Origin: Rhizobium sp.
GTDB lineage: Bacteria > Pseudomonadota > Alphaproteobacteria > Rhizobiales > Rhizobiaceae
Direction: 5' to 3'
DNA length: 64,000 bases
Assembly: GCA_027533385.1 (NCBI GenBank)
Contig: JAPZUE010000004.1
Coordinates: 310,001-374,000 of the forward strand
Positions within the stretch are counted from its first letter, which is position 1. Every line of letters starts with the position of its first letter. A program made the translations under genes and the position numbers. The notes beneath the pieces are model-generated. The model had not been told where the DNA came from, ran no database searches, and was given only the letters and a program-made list of their open reading frames with translations. Positions 42,462 through 51,393 of the stretch are shown here, piece by piece.

Positions 42462-43858
42462 CCACTCTTCTTTCCGTCGAAGCCGCCTCCGTTTCTGCGG
42501 CAAGCGGCGAGATCGTCTCGCCCGTCTCCTTCTCCCTGAAAGCCGGGCGACCCTTCACCATCCTCGGCGAAACCGGCTCGGGCAAGAGCCTGCTCGCTCA
42601 GGCGATCATCGGGATTTTGCCGGAGGGGCTGACGGCCACTGGTTCGGTGACCATCGACGGGCAGGTCCTGCCGCTTGCCGAGCCGAAGCGGTTTCGGCCG
42701 CTCTGGGGCCGCAAGGTCGGGGTTCTGCCGCAGGAGCCGTGGCTGGCGCTTGACCCCACCATGGTGGCGCTCGAGCAGGTGGCCGAGGGGCATCGTTATC
42801 TCGGACGTCTCGACGAAGACGAGGCCATCTCTGCCGCTCGGACCGATCTCGAAGCGCTGGGCGTGCTCGATGCCGAGGCGAAGCTTCCCGGACAGCTCTC
42901 CGGTGGCATGGCGCAACGCGTCGCCTTTGCCGCCGCCCGGGCCGGCGGTGCGCGTATCATCATCGCCGACGAACCGACCAAGGGGCTCGATGTCAGCAGA
43001 CGCGACGAGGTGATTGCACTTCTGATGCAGGAGGTCGAGGCGGGCGGTACGGTCCTCGTCATCACTCATGATCTCGCGCTGGCCCGGCAGATGGGTGGCG
43101 ATCTCGCCGTGATGCTGGAAGGCAAGATCATCGAGACGGGCGAGGCGGTCGAGGTTCTGTCTTCGCCCTCGCATGACTATACCCGTCGTCTGATTGCGGC
43201 GGAGCCGGAGAACTGGGCCGAACGGGTTTCGGCCGTTGTCGAGGATGTCGACCCGATCCTGGTCGCGTCAGGGATCAGGAAGAGCAGAGGCGGCAAGCTT
43301 CTGTTCGCAGGCCAGGACCTGTCGCTCCGACCGGGCGAGATCGTCGGCATTACCGGCCCGAGCGGCTCGGGCAAGAGCTCGCTTGGCGACGTGCTCCTCG
43401 GGCTTCTGAAGGCCGATGCGGGTGAGGTGACCCGCCTGCCGCAGGCGAAGCCCGTTCGCTATCAGAAGCTCTACCAGGATCCGCCCTCGGCCTTCCCGCA
43501 GAAGATCACGCTCGGGGAGGCTATTGCCGATCTGGTGCGGTTGCATCGGCTTGATGGAACGCGCGTCCAGCCCCTGATGGAGCGGCTGCGCCTCGCCCCC
43601 GTGCTTCTCACGCGCCTGCCGACGGAGGTCTCCGGCGGCGAGTTGCAGCGTTTCGCATTGCTGCGGGTGCTGCTCCTTGACCCGCTCTTCCTCTTCGCCG
43701 ACGAGCCAACTTCGCGCCTCGACCTCATTACCCAGCAGGAAACCATCGACCTCCTGACGGAGCTGGCGCGGGAGCGCAACTGCGCGGTGCTGCTGGTCAG
43801 CCACGATGCGGCGCTGATCGAGAAGACCTGCGACCGGCAGGTGCAGATCGGGGTCTAA
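42458..43858 (+). CDS. Peptide/nickel-type ABC transporter ATPase, two ABC domains fused
   Basis: This protein fuses the DppD- and DppF-type ATPases, 466 aa. Domain 1 has Walker A GETGSGKS, signature LSGGMAQR and Walker B IIIADEPTKGLDVS. Domain 2 has Walker A GPSGSGKS, signature VSGGELQR and Walker B LFLFADEPTSRLD. Both sites look active. Fused ATPases of this kind occur in nickel/metallophore and some peptide systems. I start at MTTLLSVEAAS, coupled to the permease stop by ATGA; the frame remains open further upstream only as an antiphase reading of the permease gene. Confidence 0.9.
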   Translation: MTTLLSVEAASVSAASGEIVSPVSFSLKAGRPFTILGETGSGKSLLAQAIIGILPEGLTATGSVTIDGQVLPLAEPKRFRPLWGRKVGVLPQEPWLALDPTMVALEQVAEGHRYLGRLDEDEAISAARTDLEALGVLDAEAKLPGQLSGGMAQRVAFAAARAGGARIIIADEPTKGLDVSRRDEVIALLMQEVEAGGTVLVITHDLALARQMGGDLAVMLEGKIIETGEAVEVLSSPSHDYTRRLIAAEPENWAERVSAVVEDVDPILVASGIRKSRGGKLLFAGQDLSLRPGEIVGITGPSGSGKSSLGDVLLGLLKADAGEVTRLPQAKPVRYQKLYQDPPSAFPQKITLGEAIADLVRLHRLDGTRVQPLMERLRLAPVLLTRLPTEVSGGELQRFALLRVLLLDPLFLFADEPTSRLDLITQQETIDLLTELARERNCAVLLVSHDAALIEKTCDRQVQIGV

Positions 43859-43877
43859 ACCGTGTCGCGATCTTCTC

Positions 43878-43900
43878 GCCTAGCGCAATATGCGCTAGGC
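43878..43900. terminator. Hairpin between the convergent ABC and CHAD genes
   Basis: A perfect ten-base stem, GCCTAGCGCA with TGCGCTAGGC, has a three-base loop. It overlaps the CHAD stop codon. No U-tract is seen on either side, so its role as terminator is uncertain. Confidence 0.4.
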
Positions 43901-44803
43901 CGATGCTCTCAGCCACAGCGTCTCGATAATGCTTGCCTCGTCTTTTGCGGCGTCGGCAAACACCATATCGGCCAGTGTTAGCGCCTCGCGGCGAAGCGCC
44001 ATCTGGCGGCGGATGATGATGGCCAGCAGGAATGACTGGCCTTCGCCGTCGCCGAACAGGTCTGGTTCGTGGTCGAGAAGGGTGGTGAGCACCGTCAGAT
44101 CGTGTTCATGGCCGAGCAGCTCGACCAGCGTCTTTGCGTCACTGCGTTTGGCATCTAAGGCGCTTGGCCAGAGGTCGCGCAAAAGCGAGAGGTTCATCCA
44201 ATAGGCCTGGGCGGCCTTGCGCAGGTCGTGATAGGCCTCGCCGTGACCTTCGCCCTCGCAGCTTTCCAGCGCCTCATGCGCCTGTTCGAGGCCCTTGCGC
44301 CAGCCCTTCGCGATCAGCCGTGCCGCATGGCCCGGTTTCGACGGGAGTGTCAGATCGTCGAGTGCGAGGATGGCCGCCTGGCACGCTTCGATCGCATCGG
44401 ATACCTTGGCTTCGAGGTCGCTTTCGCCGGCAGCAATTTCGTCGCGGCGGCGCGTCAGCACCTCGCGGGTGGCTGCGAGTGAGACGCTTTCATCATCGGT
44501 GACGGCATGATCGGCCAGATGCTCGATGGTTTCGATCAGTGCTGTGGCATCACGGATGCGCGACAGGCTGCGTGCGATGTCTCTCAGCCGCGCATTCTCC
44601 TGGCGGCGGAAGGACTTGTCGCCGGCTGCCACCAATCTATAGAGATTGCGCAGGCGCTTGAATTTCTTGCGGGCCGCATGGATCGCAGGATGAAGCCCCT
44701 CGGGCTTTGCTTGCAGGATTTCGATCGCCTTTTCGAGCTCGCTGCGGGCCACCGATCGAACCTCGGCGAGCAGTTGGCGGTCGGGCCTAATGCGATATGG
44801 CAT
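43895..44803 (-). CDS. CHAD domain protein
   Basis: This is a helical polyphosphate-binding CHAD domain protein, 302 aa. It is rich in conserved His, Arg and Lys, as in ILQAKPEGLHPAIHAARKKFKRLRNLYRL, and has repeated motifs such as YHDLRKAAQAYWMNLSLLRDLWP and LVELLGHEHDLTVL. It directly follows, and overlaps by 17 bases, a CYTH-domain gene. In many bacteria the two are one protein (YgiF-like). A role in polyphosphate or triphosphate handling is inferred from the family. Confidence 0.88.
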   Translation of the reverse strand: MPYRIRPDRQLLAEVRSVARSELEKAIEILQAKPEGLHPAIHAARKKFKRLRNLYRLVAAGDKSFRRQENARLRDIARSLSRIRDATALIETIEHLADHAVTDDESVSLAATREVLTRRRDEIAAGESDLEAKVSDAIEACQAAILALDDLTLPSKPGHAARLIAKGWRKGLEQAHEALESCEGEGHGEAYHDLRKAAQAYWMNLSLLRDLWPSALDAKRSDAKTLVELLGHEHDLTVLTTLLDHEPDLFGDGEGQSFLLAIIIRRQMALRREALTLADMVFADAAKDEASIIETLWLRASA

Positions 44804-45275
44804 GCACCAGCTCCGGTCGCATGCGCTCGGTGGCGAGGACCTGATTGGAATAACGCTTGTCGCCGGTGACTTCGCGGCCGAGCCAGGTCGGCAGGGCAGG
44901 GGCGTCCTCTTCTGAGGCCATCTCGACTTCGGCGGTCACCAGTCCGCGATAGACACCCTCGAAGACATCCACCTCCCAGGTGAAGCCTTCGAAATCGACA
45001 GTGTAGCGGGTCTTCTCGATGACGTTGCCGATGGCGAATTCGAGCATTTCCAGCGCGTCGTCGTGGGAGATCGGGTATTCGAACTCGTCGCGCGTCAGCA
45101 TGCCCTTGCCGAACTTGATGGTCAGCTGGGCCGTCTCATCGTTGCGGGTGCGAATGCGAACCGACCGGTCGGGCTCGGCCGCAATATAGGCCTGCCGGAT
45201 GCGGGTTTCGGAGGTAACGGCCTTTTTCCAGCCATCGGTCCGGACGAGAAACTTGCGTTCGATTTCCTTCGCCAT
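44787..45275 (-). CDS. CYTH domain triphosphatase-like protein
   Basis: This is a triphosphate tunnel enzyme of the CYTH family, 162 aa. The N-terminal MAKEIERKFLV shows the signature ExExK, and charged strand residues follow (SVRIRTRNDETAQLTIKFGKG). Family members cleave inorganic triphosphate or make cAMP; triphosphatase activity is the safer guess beside a CHAD gene. I start at MAKEIERK; the frame open 32 codons upstream is not protein-like. Confidence 0.9.
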   Translation of the reverse strand: MAKEIERKFLVRTDGWKKAVTSETRIRQAYIAAEPDRSVRIRTRNDETAQLTIKFGKGMLTRDEFEYPISHDDALEMLEFAIGNVIEKTRYTVDFEGFTWEVDVFEGVYRGLVTAEVEMASEEDAPALPTWLGREVTGDKRYSNQVLATERMRPELVHAISH

Positions 45276-45430
45276 ACGCTCACGCTCCGAAATATTACGC
45301 GAGCGAACCATAGCGGAGCGGCCGCTATTAGGAAACCGGAAAGATTCCGTGCTACCTGTCGGGCTCGACATCCTGGCCCATGCGGGTTAGGGAAATGCCG
45401 ATCTAATCGTTTTAAAAAGAGGGTCCTGCC

Positions 45431-46069
45431 ATGGGCGACAAAACCGAAAAGCTCCTCTCCACCCTGAAGCTTCAGCCGGTCGTGCCGGTTTTGATCGTCG
45501 AGGACGCCAAGACGGCCGTGCCTCTGGCGCGTGCTCTTGTCGCAGGCGGATTGAAGGCGATCGAGATCACGCTACGCACCGATGCGGCACTCGAAGCCGT
45601 CCGCCTCGTTGCCCAGGAAGTCGAAGGCGCCGTGGTCGGTGCCGGCACGATCCTGAACGCCGCCCATTATGCCGCTGCCGTCGATGCCGGCTCGCAGTTC
45701 ATCGTCAGCCCGGGCACGACGCAGGAATTGCTTGATGTCGCGCGCGACTCCGACATTCCGCTGCTGCCGGGTGCCGCAACGGCATCGGAGGTCATGGCGC
45801 TGCGCGAAGAGGGCTACAAGGTCTTGAAGTTCTTCCCGGCCGAGCAGGCCGGCGGTGCCGCCTATCTCAAGGCACTGTCGTCGCCGCTCGCCGGTACGCT
45901 GTTCTGCCCGACCGGCGGCATCTCGCTGAAGAACGCCATGGACTACCTGTCGCTGCCGAACGTCGTTTGCGTCGGCGGGTCCTGGGTTGCGCCGAAGGAG
46001 CTGGTGTCCGCCGGTGACTGGGCCGGTATCACCAAGCTTGCCAGCGAAGCCGCAGCGCTCAAGGGCTAA
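45431..46069 (+). CDS. eda: KDPG/KHG aldolase
   Basis: This is 2-keto-3-deoxy-6-phosphogluconate aldolase of the Entner-Doudoroff route, cleaving KDPG to pyruvate and glyceraldehyde 3-phosphate. It is 212 aa. The base Glu is in AIEITLRT, the cofactor-free Schiff-base Lys is in KVLKFFPAEQAGG and the phosphate loop is FCPTGGISLKN. It is a monocistronic gene in front of an intrinsic hairpin. Confidence 0.94.
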   Translation: MGDKTEKLLSTLKLQPVVPVLIVEDAKTAVPLARALVAGGLKAIEITLRTDAALEAVRLVAQEVEGAVVGAGTILNAAHYAAAVDAGSQFIVSPGTTQELLDVARDSDIPLLPGAATASEVMALREEGYKVLKFFPAEQAGGAAYLKALSSPLAGTLFCPTGGISLKNAMDYLSLPNVVCVGGSWVAPKELVSAGDWAGITKLASEAAALKG

Positions 46070-46107
46070 TATCTGCGTCAATCGCTGACCGGACTGTTTG
46101 TAATGTC

Positions 46108-46140
46108 ACAGTCGCTTCCTATCTAGGGAGCGACTGTTTC
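46108..46140 (+). terminator. Hairpin terminator of eda
   Basis: The stem ACAGTCGCT with AGCGACTGT is extended inward by TCC/GGG and followed by TTTC. It lies immediately ahead of the next gene's ribosome site. Confidence 0.65.
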
Positions 46141-46155
46141 AACAAGGAGACCGCG

Positions 46156-46854
46156 ATGTTCGACGCCAAGAAGCTGCTGGATCAATTCCTCGGATCGCAG
46201 ATGCCCGGAGCCGCCGGATCGCTCGGCCAGAAGGGCACCGATCTGATGGGGCTCGCCAAGAACAATCCGTTGAAGACCGGTGCGCTGGCGGCCGTGCTGC
46301 TCGGCACGAAGACCGGTCGTTCGATCGGCGGCAGCGCGCTGAAGCTTGGCGGTCTCGCCGTGATTGCTGGTCTCGGCTATCAGGCCTACAAGAATTATCA
46401 GGCGGGTCAGAAGCCTGAACCGACGCAATCCCTGCCAGAGCTCCTGCCGCCGCCAAAGGACTCGCCCTTCAGCGCAGAACCGCAGGCCGTTTCCAATGAT
46501 TTCGCCCTGTCGCTGGTGCGTGCGATGATCGCGGCTGCCAAGGCCGACGGTCACATCGACGTGCAGGAGCGCTCGCGGATCATGGACAAGGTCCATCTGT
46601 CGGGCCTTGGTGCCGAGGCTGAAGCCTTTATCGAGGCCGAGCTTGCCAAGCCGATCGATCTCGATGCGCTCGTCGCCTCGGCCAAGACCGAAGAGCAGAA
46701 GGTCGAGATCTACACTGCTTCGCGTCTGACCATCGAGCCGGATACGCGCACCGAGCGCGGCTATCTCGACATGCTGGCCGGTCGCCTTGGTCTTCCCGAC
46801 GCCCTGGTCGATCACATCGAGGCGACCGTTGCGGCCGCCAAGGTCAGTCTGTGA
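46156..46854 (+). CDS. DUF533/TerB-like (YebE family) protein
   Basis: This is a 232-aa protein with an N-terminal MFDAKKLLDQFLGSQ, a Gly/Ala-rich hydrophobic stretch (LKLGGLAVIAGLGYQAYKNYQAG) and a C-terminal helical TerB-like domain (SLVRAMIAAAKADGHIDVQERSRIMDKVHLSGL...). The acidic D-x-H-I-D pattern in the TerB part is typical. Family function is poorly known; it may be membrane-associated. It has a good AAGGAG site. Confidence 0.88.
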   Translation: MFDAKKLLDQFLGSQMPGAAGSLGQKGTDLMGLAKNNPLKTGALAAVLLGTKTGRSIGGSALKLGGLAVIAGLGYQAYKNYQAGQKPEPTQSLPELLPPPKDSPFSAEPQAVSNDFALSLVRAMIAAAKADGHIDVQERSRIMDKVHLSGLGAEAEAFIEAELAKPIDLDALVASAKTEEQKVEIYTASRLTIEPDTRTERGYLDMLAGRLGLPDALVDHIEATVAAAKVSL

Positions 46855-46958
46855 CGCCAAGCTGCGGCATCGGGTCCGGTGCGGTGTCCATGCCGATGGT
46901 TGCCTTTGCCTGATCTCTGGCCTAAGCCTCGGACGATCGATCGGCCCGAGGCTTCATC

Positions 46959-47651
46959 ATGCGTGACCTGTCCACCTTCAAGGGATGTCCGGCTCCCCAA
47001 CCCGTCAGGCTGGAGGGCCGTTTCGTCGTGATCGAGCCCTATGATCGCTCCGCGCATCTGAAGGCCCTCTGGGATGGCCTTGGCGGCATGGAGGGGATCA
47101 ACCCGCTGCTTGCCTATTTCACGCAGCCCGATTTCGGGGGCATCGAGGATTTCGACGCCTGGCTGACGGGCGTACAGAAGGGCGGCTGGGTCACGGAAGT
47201 CATGCGTGACAAGGCGACGGACAAGGTCGTCGGTGTGGCGAATTACATGCGGCCTGATCCGTTCAATGGCGTGGTCGAGGTGGGTGGTGTGGCGCACGGC
47301 CCTGATATGAGCCGCTCGCCGCTTGCGACCGAGGCGCATTATCTGCTGGCCCGGCACGTCTTCGACGATCTCGGCTATCGCCGCTACGAGTGGAAGTGCC
47401 ACAACGAGAATGAGCCGAGCAAGGTGACGGCGAAGCGCTACGGATTCAGCTTCGAGGGTGTGTTTCGCCAGCACATGCTGTCCAAGGGCCGCAATCGCGA
47501 TACCGCCTGGTTCTCGATGATTGACAGCGAGTGGCCGCTGATCCGGGCTGCTTTCGAGGCTTGGCTGGCACCTGTGAATTTCGACGCATCCGGTCGCCAG
47601 CTGCGCCGGCTGGAAGACCTGCGGGCCGAGCTCGCGGCCAGAGAGACATGA
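46959..47651 (+). CDS. GNAT family N-acetyltransferase (RimJ/RimL-like)
   Basis: This is a 230-aa acetyltransferase. It begins with VRLEGRFVVIEPYD, has the acetyl-CoA-binding region MSRSPLATEAHYLLARHVFDDLGYRRYEWKCHNENEPSKVTAKRYGFSFEGVFRQHMLSKGRNRDTAWFSMID, and a C-terminal helix. It resembles RimL-type proteins of unknown target. Its stop overlaps the start of the next gene by four bases. Confidence 0.9.
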   Translation: MRDLSTFKGCPAPQPVRLEGRFVVIEPYDRSAHLKALWDGLGGMEGINPLLAYFTQPDFGGIEDFDAWLTGVQKGGWVTEVMRDKATDKVVGVANYMRPDPFNGVVEVGGVAHGPDMSRSPLATEAHYLLARHVFDDLGYRRYEWKCHNENEPSKVTAKRYGFSFEGVFRQHMLSKGRNRDTAWFSMIDSEWPLIRAAFEAWLAPVNFDASGRQLRRLEDLRAELAARET

Positions 47652-48067
47652 TAGGAAAGCAAACCGTGAAGCCGAACATCTTCAGCATCATTCTCTATGT
47701 CGGCACGGCTCTGGCCGTGGCCGCTCTCGCCTATGCGAGCTTCAAGAGCGTCACCGTTGCCTGGTCTGTCGGGCTGTGCGTGGCGATCGGCGTGGTCGTC
47801 TATGCCTTCAGCCTGTTGCCGGAACCCAAGAAGGTGGCACGCAAGGAAGGGGCTCCGGCATCCGCCCGGTCCCCGGCAGCGCAGGCCGCAGCGGTGGTCG
47901 CGGTGATCTTCGGCCTGATGCTGGTCGTTCCGACGGTCGTTCTCTGGCTCGGTCGCTATTCGCCGGAACTCGGCGCATTGGTCGGCGCCCTGGCGCTGAT
48001 GGCGATGTTCCTGATCCTGTGGCTTCGCTCGCGCTATCAGCGCAGCCATGGAAGCGACGAGAGCTGA
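47648..48067 (+). CDS. Small membrane protein, unknown function
   Basis: This is a 139-aa protein with four hydrophobic segments (~13-31, 35-56, 77-103 and 107-127) and a basic linker between the second and third. I start at MIGKQTVKPN, coupled by ATGA to the GNAT stop. I do not recognise a family. Confidence 0.72.
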   Translation: MIGKQTVKPNIFSIILYVGTALAVAALAYASFKSVTVAWSVGLCVAIGVVVYAFSLLPEPKKVARKEGAPASARSPAAQAAAVVAVIFGLMLVVPTVVLWLGRYSPELGALVGALALMAMFLILWLRSRYQRSHGSDES

Positions 48068-48072
48068 GGCTC

Positions 48073-49197
48073 TCAGGCGCTGAGGCCGGCTGCGAGCAAC
48101 AGCGCACCTAGCAGGATCAGCATGAGGGCTGCTGCCACCTCGATGGAACTGGCGACCAGTCCGGCCCGGCGGGAGCCCGGACCTGACAGCTTCAGTGCAA
48201 TGCCCTTGGCGCCGACGGCAAGGCTTGCGAGAGCCGACACCGTGATCGCGGTCCCGAGCGCCATGGCGAAAACGGACAAGACGCCGCCGAGCAGCAGGCC
48301 ATTGAGGAGCGCAAAGGTCATCACCAAAAGCGCGCCGGAACACGGGCGCATGCCGACCGCAATGACCGCCGACCAGGCATCCCGGAGGCTGAAGACGCTG
48401 CCGCCGACCAGGCTCGGATCGGGCAGATGGGCGATCCCGCATTCATGGCAGACCGATCCCGGGGCGAGGGCGTCGTGGTCATGGGACACGGCCATGGCGC
48501 GGAAGCGGGAGCCGCTGGCTTCGGGACGGGCGCTGGTTTCGGCGGGGCCCGCAAACAGCGAGGCCGTGACGCTACCGCCTGCGGCGCTATCGGCGCCATC
48601 GAATAGGCCTCCCGTCGTCGCGGCTGCGGCAGGAGTGGCATGGGCGAAGGATGCTCTGAGCTTGCGCACGAGCAGCCACAGGCCAAAGGCTATGATCATC
48701 GCATAGCTTGCGATCTCCAGCGTGCGCGTTGCATCCGTCATGCTGATCGAGGTGCCGCGCAGCACGAGATAGGCAGTGCCGACCACGGCAATCGCGACCA
48801 GGCCCTGGAGGAAGGCGGAGACGAAGGAGACGAGGATCCCGCGGCGAAGCTCTATTTCGTTGGCAAGCAGGTAGGACGAAATCACCGCCTTGCCGTGGCC
48901 TGGGCCGGCGGCGTGGAAGACGCCATAGACAAAGGACAGGCCAACCAGCGTCGCAAGGCTCCAGGGATCCTCGCGCATGGCCTTCAAGGCGGTCGTCAGG
49001 GAGCGGTAGAAGGCTTGCTGATGGGCGTTGATCCAGATCAGAAGCTCGGCGAAGGGGCCGCTTGCCGGCTGATAGCTCGGCTCGGCTGTTCCTATACCCA
49101 AAGGCGAGGCCGCATGGGCGATGCCGGCGAACAGCACGAGGGAGACGGCCAGCGCGGCAAACCTTGCGGTGCTTGCTGAACGGGCAGGTCTCAGCAT
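48073..49197 (-). CDS. NicO-family nickel/cobalt transporter (RcnA-like)
   Basis: This is an inner-membrane metal transporter, 374 aa, with a signal-like N-terminus. The family motif is GVFHAAGPGHGKAVISSYLLAN, and the second half has AVIAVGMRPCSGALLVMTFALLNG. A cytoplasmic or periplasmic loop contains His and Cys (SHDHDALAPGSVCHECGIAHLPD) that could bind metal. It follows a DUF1007 gene with a seven-base overlap. Such pairs are known from comparative work on Ni/Co and Zn transport; direction and metal are not clear from sequence. Confidence 0.87.
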   Translation of the reverse strand: MLRPARSASTARFAALAVSLVLFAGIAHAASPLGIGTAEPSYQPASGPFAELLIWINAHQQAFYRSLTTALKAMREDPWSLATLVGLSFVYGVFHAAGPGHGKAVISSYLLANEIELRRGILVSFVSAFLQGLVAIAVVGTAYLVLRGTSISMTDATRTLEIASYAMIIAFGLWLLVRKLRASFAHATPAAAATTGGLFDGADSAAGGSVTASLFAGPAETSARPEASGSRFRAMAVSHDHDALAPGSVCHECGIAHLPDPSLVGGSVFSLRDAWSAVIAVGMRPCSGALLVMTFALLNGLLLGGVLSVFAMALGTAITVSALASLAVGAKGIALKLSGPGSRRAGLVASSIEVAAALMLILLGALLLAAGLSA

Positions 49198-49835
49198 GTG
49201 ACCTCCATGCGGGTGGCAAAGAGCTTGCCCATGTCGTTGCCCGTGGGGTCGCTGAAGAAGGCTTCCGTCAGGTTGAGCTGGTTTTGCGCGATGACCTCAT
49301 CCGGGTCGGGGCGCACGACCTTTTGCGTGCAGGCGGAGAAGGCCTCGCCCTCCAATACCATGTCCTCGTCTTTCGCAAAGTCGATTGCGGTATAGAGGGT
49401 CGGATCGTAGATGCCGAAGGTCATGCGTCCGCCTACCTTCACGGGGGTCTTGGGCTTGGCGATGAAGAAGACGAGGAGCTGGTTGTCCTTGAAGTCGACG
49501 TTGAAAACGTCCGGTCGGCCGATCTCGCTCGATGCACCGTCCCGGGTGACGAACGTGAAGTAGCTGTAGTCGCCAAGCGAATCGCGGATGGTATTGGCGA
49601 TGTCGGTCAATTCGCTGTGGTCGAGCTTCAGGTCGCTGTTCTTGTCGAAGTCCATGAGGACACTCGAGGAGAAGATGTCGTCGAAGCGCCAGACATTGCG
49701 CAGCTCCTTCAGCGTGCCGTCATCGGCCGCGACGATTTCCACCCGTGCTTCGGCAAAAACGTGCGGATGGGAGAGCGCCGGCGTCGCGAATGCGACGACC
49801 GCTGCGGTCGCCCAGTAACCGAGGCGTTTCAGCAT
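49191..49835 (-). CDS. DUF1007 periplasmic protein
   Basis: This is a secreted protein of DUF1007, 214 aa, with signal peptide MLKRLGYWATAAVVAFATPALSHPHVF. The mature N-terminus HPHVFAEARVEIV carries the usual His-x-His start, fit to bind metal. An EF-like DFDKNSDLKLDHSEL follows. I start at MLKRL, where the signal begins. It is coupled to the NicO gene, probably as accessory metal-binding partner. Confidence 0.88.
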   Translation of the reverse strand: MLKRLGYWATAAVVAFATPALSHPHVFAEARVEIVAADDGTLKELRNVWRFDDIFSSSVLMDFDKNSDLKLDHSELTDIANTIRDSLGDYSYFTFVTRDGASSEIGRPDVFNVDFKDNQLLVFFIAKPKTPVKVGGRMTFGIYDPTLYTAIDFAKDEDMVLEGEAFSACTQKVVRPDPDEVIAQNQLNLTEAFFSDPTGNDMGKLFATRMEVTC

Positions 49836-49922
49836 GCTTGGATAACCCTTCCCGAATTCCGGCTTGGCTCCCTCCCTGTCCGATGATTGGGACAAAAGTG
49901 GGACCCGCTGCATCTCCAGCCG

Positions 49923-50816
49923 TTACGAATAGCGCTTGAACCATGCGTGAAGGTAGTCAACGAAAGCGCGGACCTTGGCCGGCAGGTAGCGGCGGTGCGG
50001 ATAGACGGCATAGATGCCGCGATCCTTGGCGATGAAGTCATCAAACAGCGAGACGAGTTCGCCGGAGGCGAGATAGGGGCGGGCGATGAAGTCGGGGATC
50101 ATCGCCACGCCCATGCTGGCGCGGGCCGCCCGCAAGGTCGCCTGCGGACTGTTGACCTCGATCGGGCCGGAGACGCTGACGGAGATCATATCGCCATCCG
50201 GCTCCAGGAAGCGCAGGCTGTTGTGGGAGCGGGAATTGGTGTCGATCAGAAACGGGATGCGCGACAGTTCGCTAGGGTGGATGAGCGGGCCGTTCTCGGC
50301 AATGAAGGCCGGCGTCGCGCAAGCATAGACCCGGAAATCCGAGAGCTTGCGGGCGATCATGCCCGAATCATCGAGCTTGGTGATGCGGATGCCGAGATCA
50401 AAACCCTCCTCGATCAGGTCGACGAAGCGGTCTTCTGCGACGATTTCGAGCGAGAGCTGCGGATTTTCCTTGGCGAAATCAATCAGCGACTGGCCGACAT
50501 CCGCATCGATAAAGGTGCGCGGCACGGTGACCTTCAGCTTGCCCTTGAGATCGGCATTGTTCTCGCGAACGAGATCGGCAAGGTTGTCGATCTCCTTCAG
50601 GATGTCGGCTGCGGTCCGATAATAGGTGTGGCCGGCCTCGGTGAGGGAGAACTGGCGGGTGGTGCGGTTGAGCAGAAGAGCCCCGAGCTCGTCTTCCAAC
50701 TCCCTGACATATTTGGACAAAAGTGCCTTGGAGCGTCCGGTCTTGCGGGCGGCGGCAGAGAAGCCTTCCGCTTCCACCACATCGATGAAGGCCCTGATGC
50801 GTGTCAGCGTGTCCAT
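49923..50816 (-). CDS. LysR family transcriptional regulator
   Basis: This is a LysR-type regulator, 297 aa from MDTLTRIRAFIDVVEAEGFSAAARKTGRSKALLSKYVRELEDELGALLLNRTTRQFSLTEAG, followed by the effector domain. The frame is open over 110 codons upstream, but that part covers the divergent promoter region and is not protein-like. An ATG four codons earlier (50828) is possible. It is divergent from the decarboxylase unit; whether it controls it is unknown. Confidence 0.9.
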   Translation of the reverse strand: MDTLTRIRAFIDVVEAEGFSAAARKTGRSKALLSKYVRELEDELGALLLNRTTRQFSLTEAGHTYYRTAADILKEIDNLADLVRENNADLKGKLKVTVPRTFIDADVGQSLIDFAKENPQLSLEIVAEDRFVDLIEEGFDLGIRITKLDDSGMIARKLSDFRVYACATPAFIAENGPLIHPSELSRIPFLIDTNSRSHNSLRFLEPDGDMISVSVSGPIEVNSPQATLRAARASMGVAMIPDFIARPYLASGELVSLFDDFIAKDRGIYAVYPHRRYLPAKVRAFVDYLHAWFKRYS

Positions 50817-50959
50817 AATTGCCCCCATTCCCTTCTCAAGTTTCCGGATTGTGAACAAAGCGTCTGCTTCGTTCAATAGGCGCCGCATGACTTGCGAAAA
50901 AACTTGGTCCGGGGTGCAAAAATTCTCTTGATTATGACGGACACTTTTCTTATCTCCCT

Positions 50960-51393
50960 GCTTGCCCAAAGTCGCACGTGCCTGTGGGTGTCCGCCGACC
51001 CTCGAACTGGGATTTATCCCTAAGGTGAGGTCATCGGTAAGGTACCTGGAACTAACCCCTCCAGTCGCTATTCCGGCCAACCGGGAAATGCGAGGACATC
51101 TTGAAGCAACGACGGTGCGGGCCTTTCTGGTTCTCTGCCGGCTTTCCATCAGCCGGGGTACTGAAGAGGCACACCATCATTGCCGGAAGTGCGGTAGGGT
51201 CTCCCTCCAATCCATGGCAGACAAAGCGGATTTATGCGCTCGGGCAAGAGTGCGTTCATCCATCGTTTCGCGCGTCGAGCGTTCGTACGGTACCGGTGTC
51301 TCCACCGACTGGTTTCGAGCGATGTCTCGCCGTCCTTTGTCCATCCGAAGCCTGGCCGCTTCGGATATCGCTGGAATTTGGAAGGTTACATCG
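50960..51393 (+). ncRNA. Probable speF-type structured leader upstream of the decarboxylase
   Basis: About 435 bases with no recognised gene precede a group IV PLP decarboxylase. A conserved RNA motif, the speF leader, is known upstream of such genes in alphaproteobacteria. Hairpins are visible: CCGGCT/AGCCGG (51138-51156) and a nine-base stem ATCCGAAGC/GCTTCGGAT (51343-51366), 27 bases before the start codon. I identify it by position and structure, not by a consensus search. A TTG-started frame of 98 codons (51101-51397) ends with TGA overlapping the decarboxylase ATG. Confidence 0.5.
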
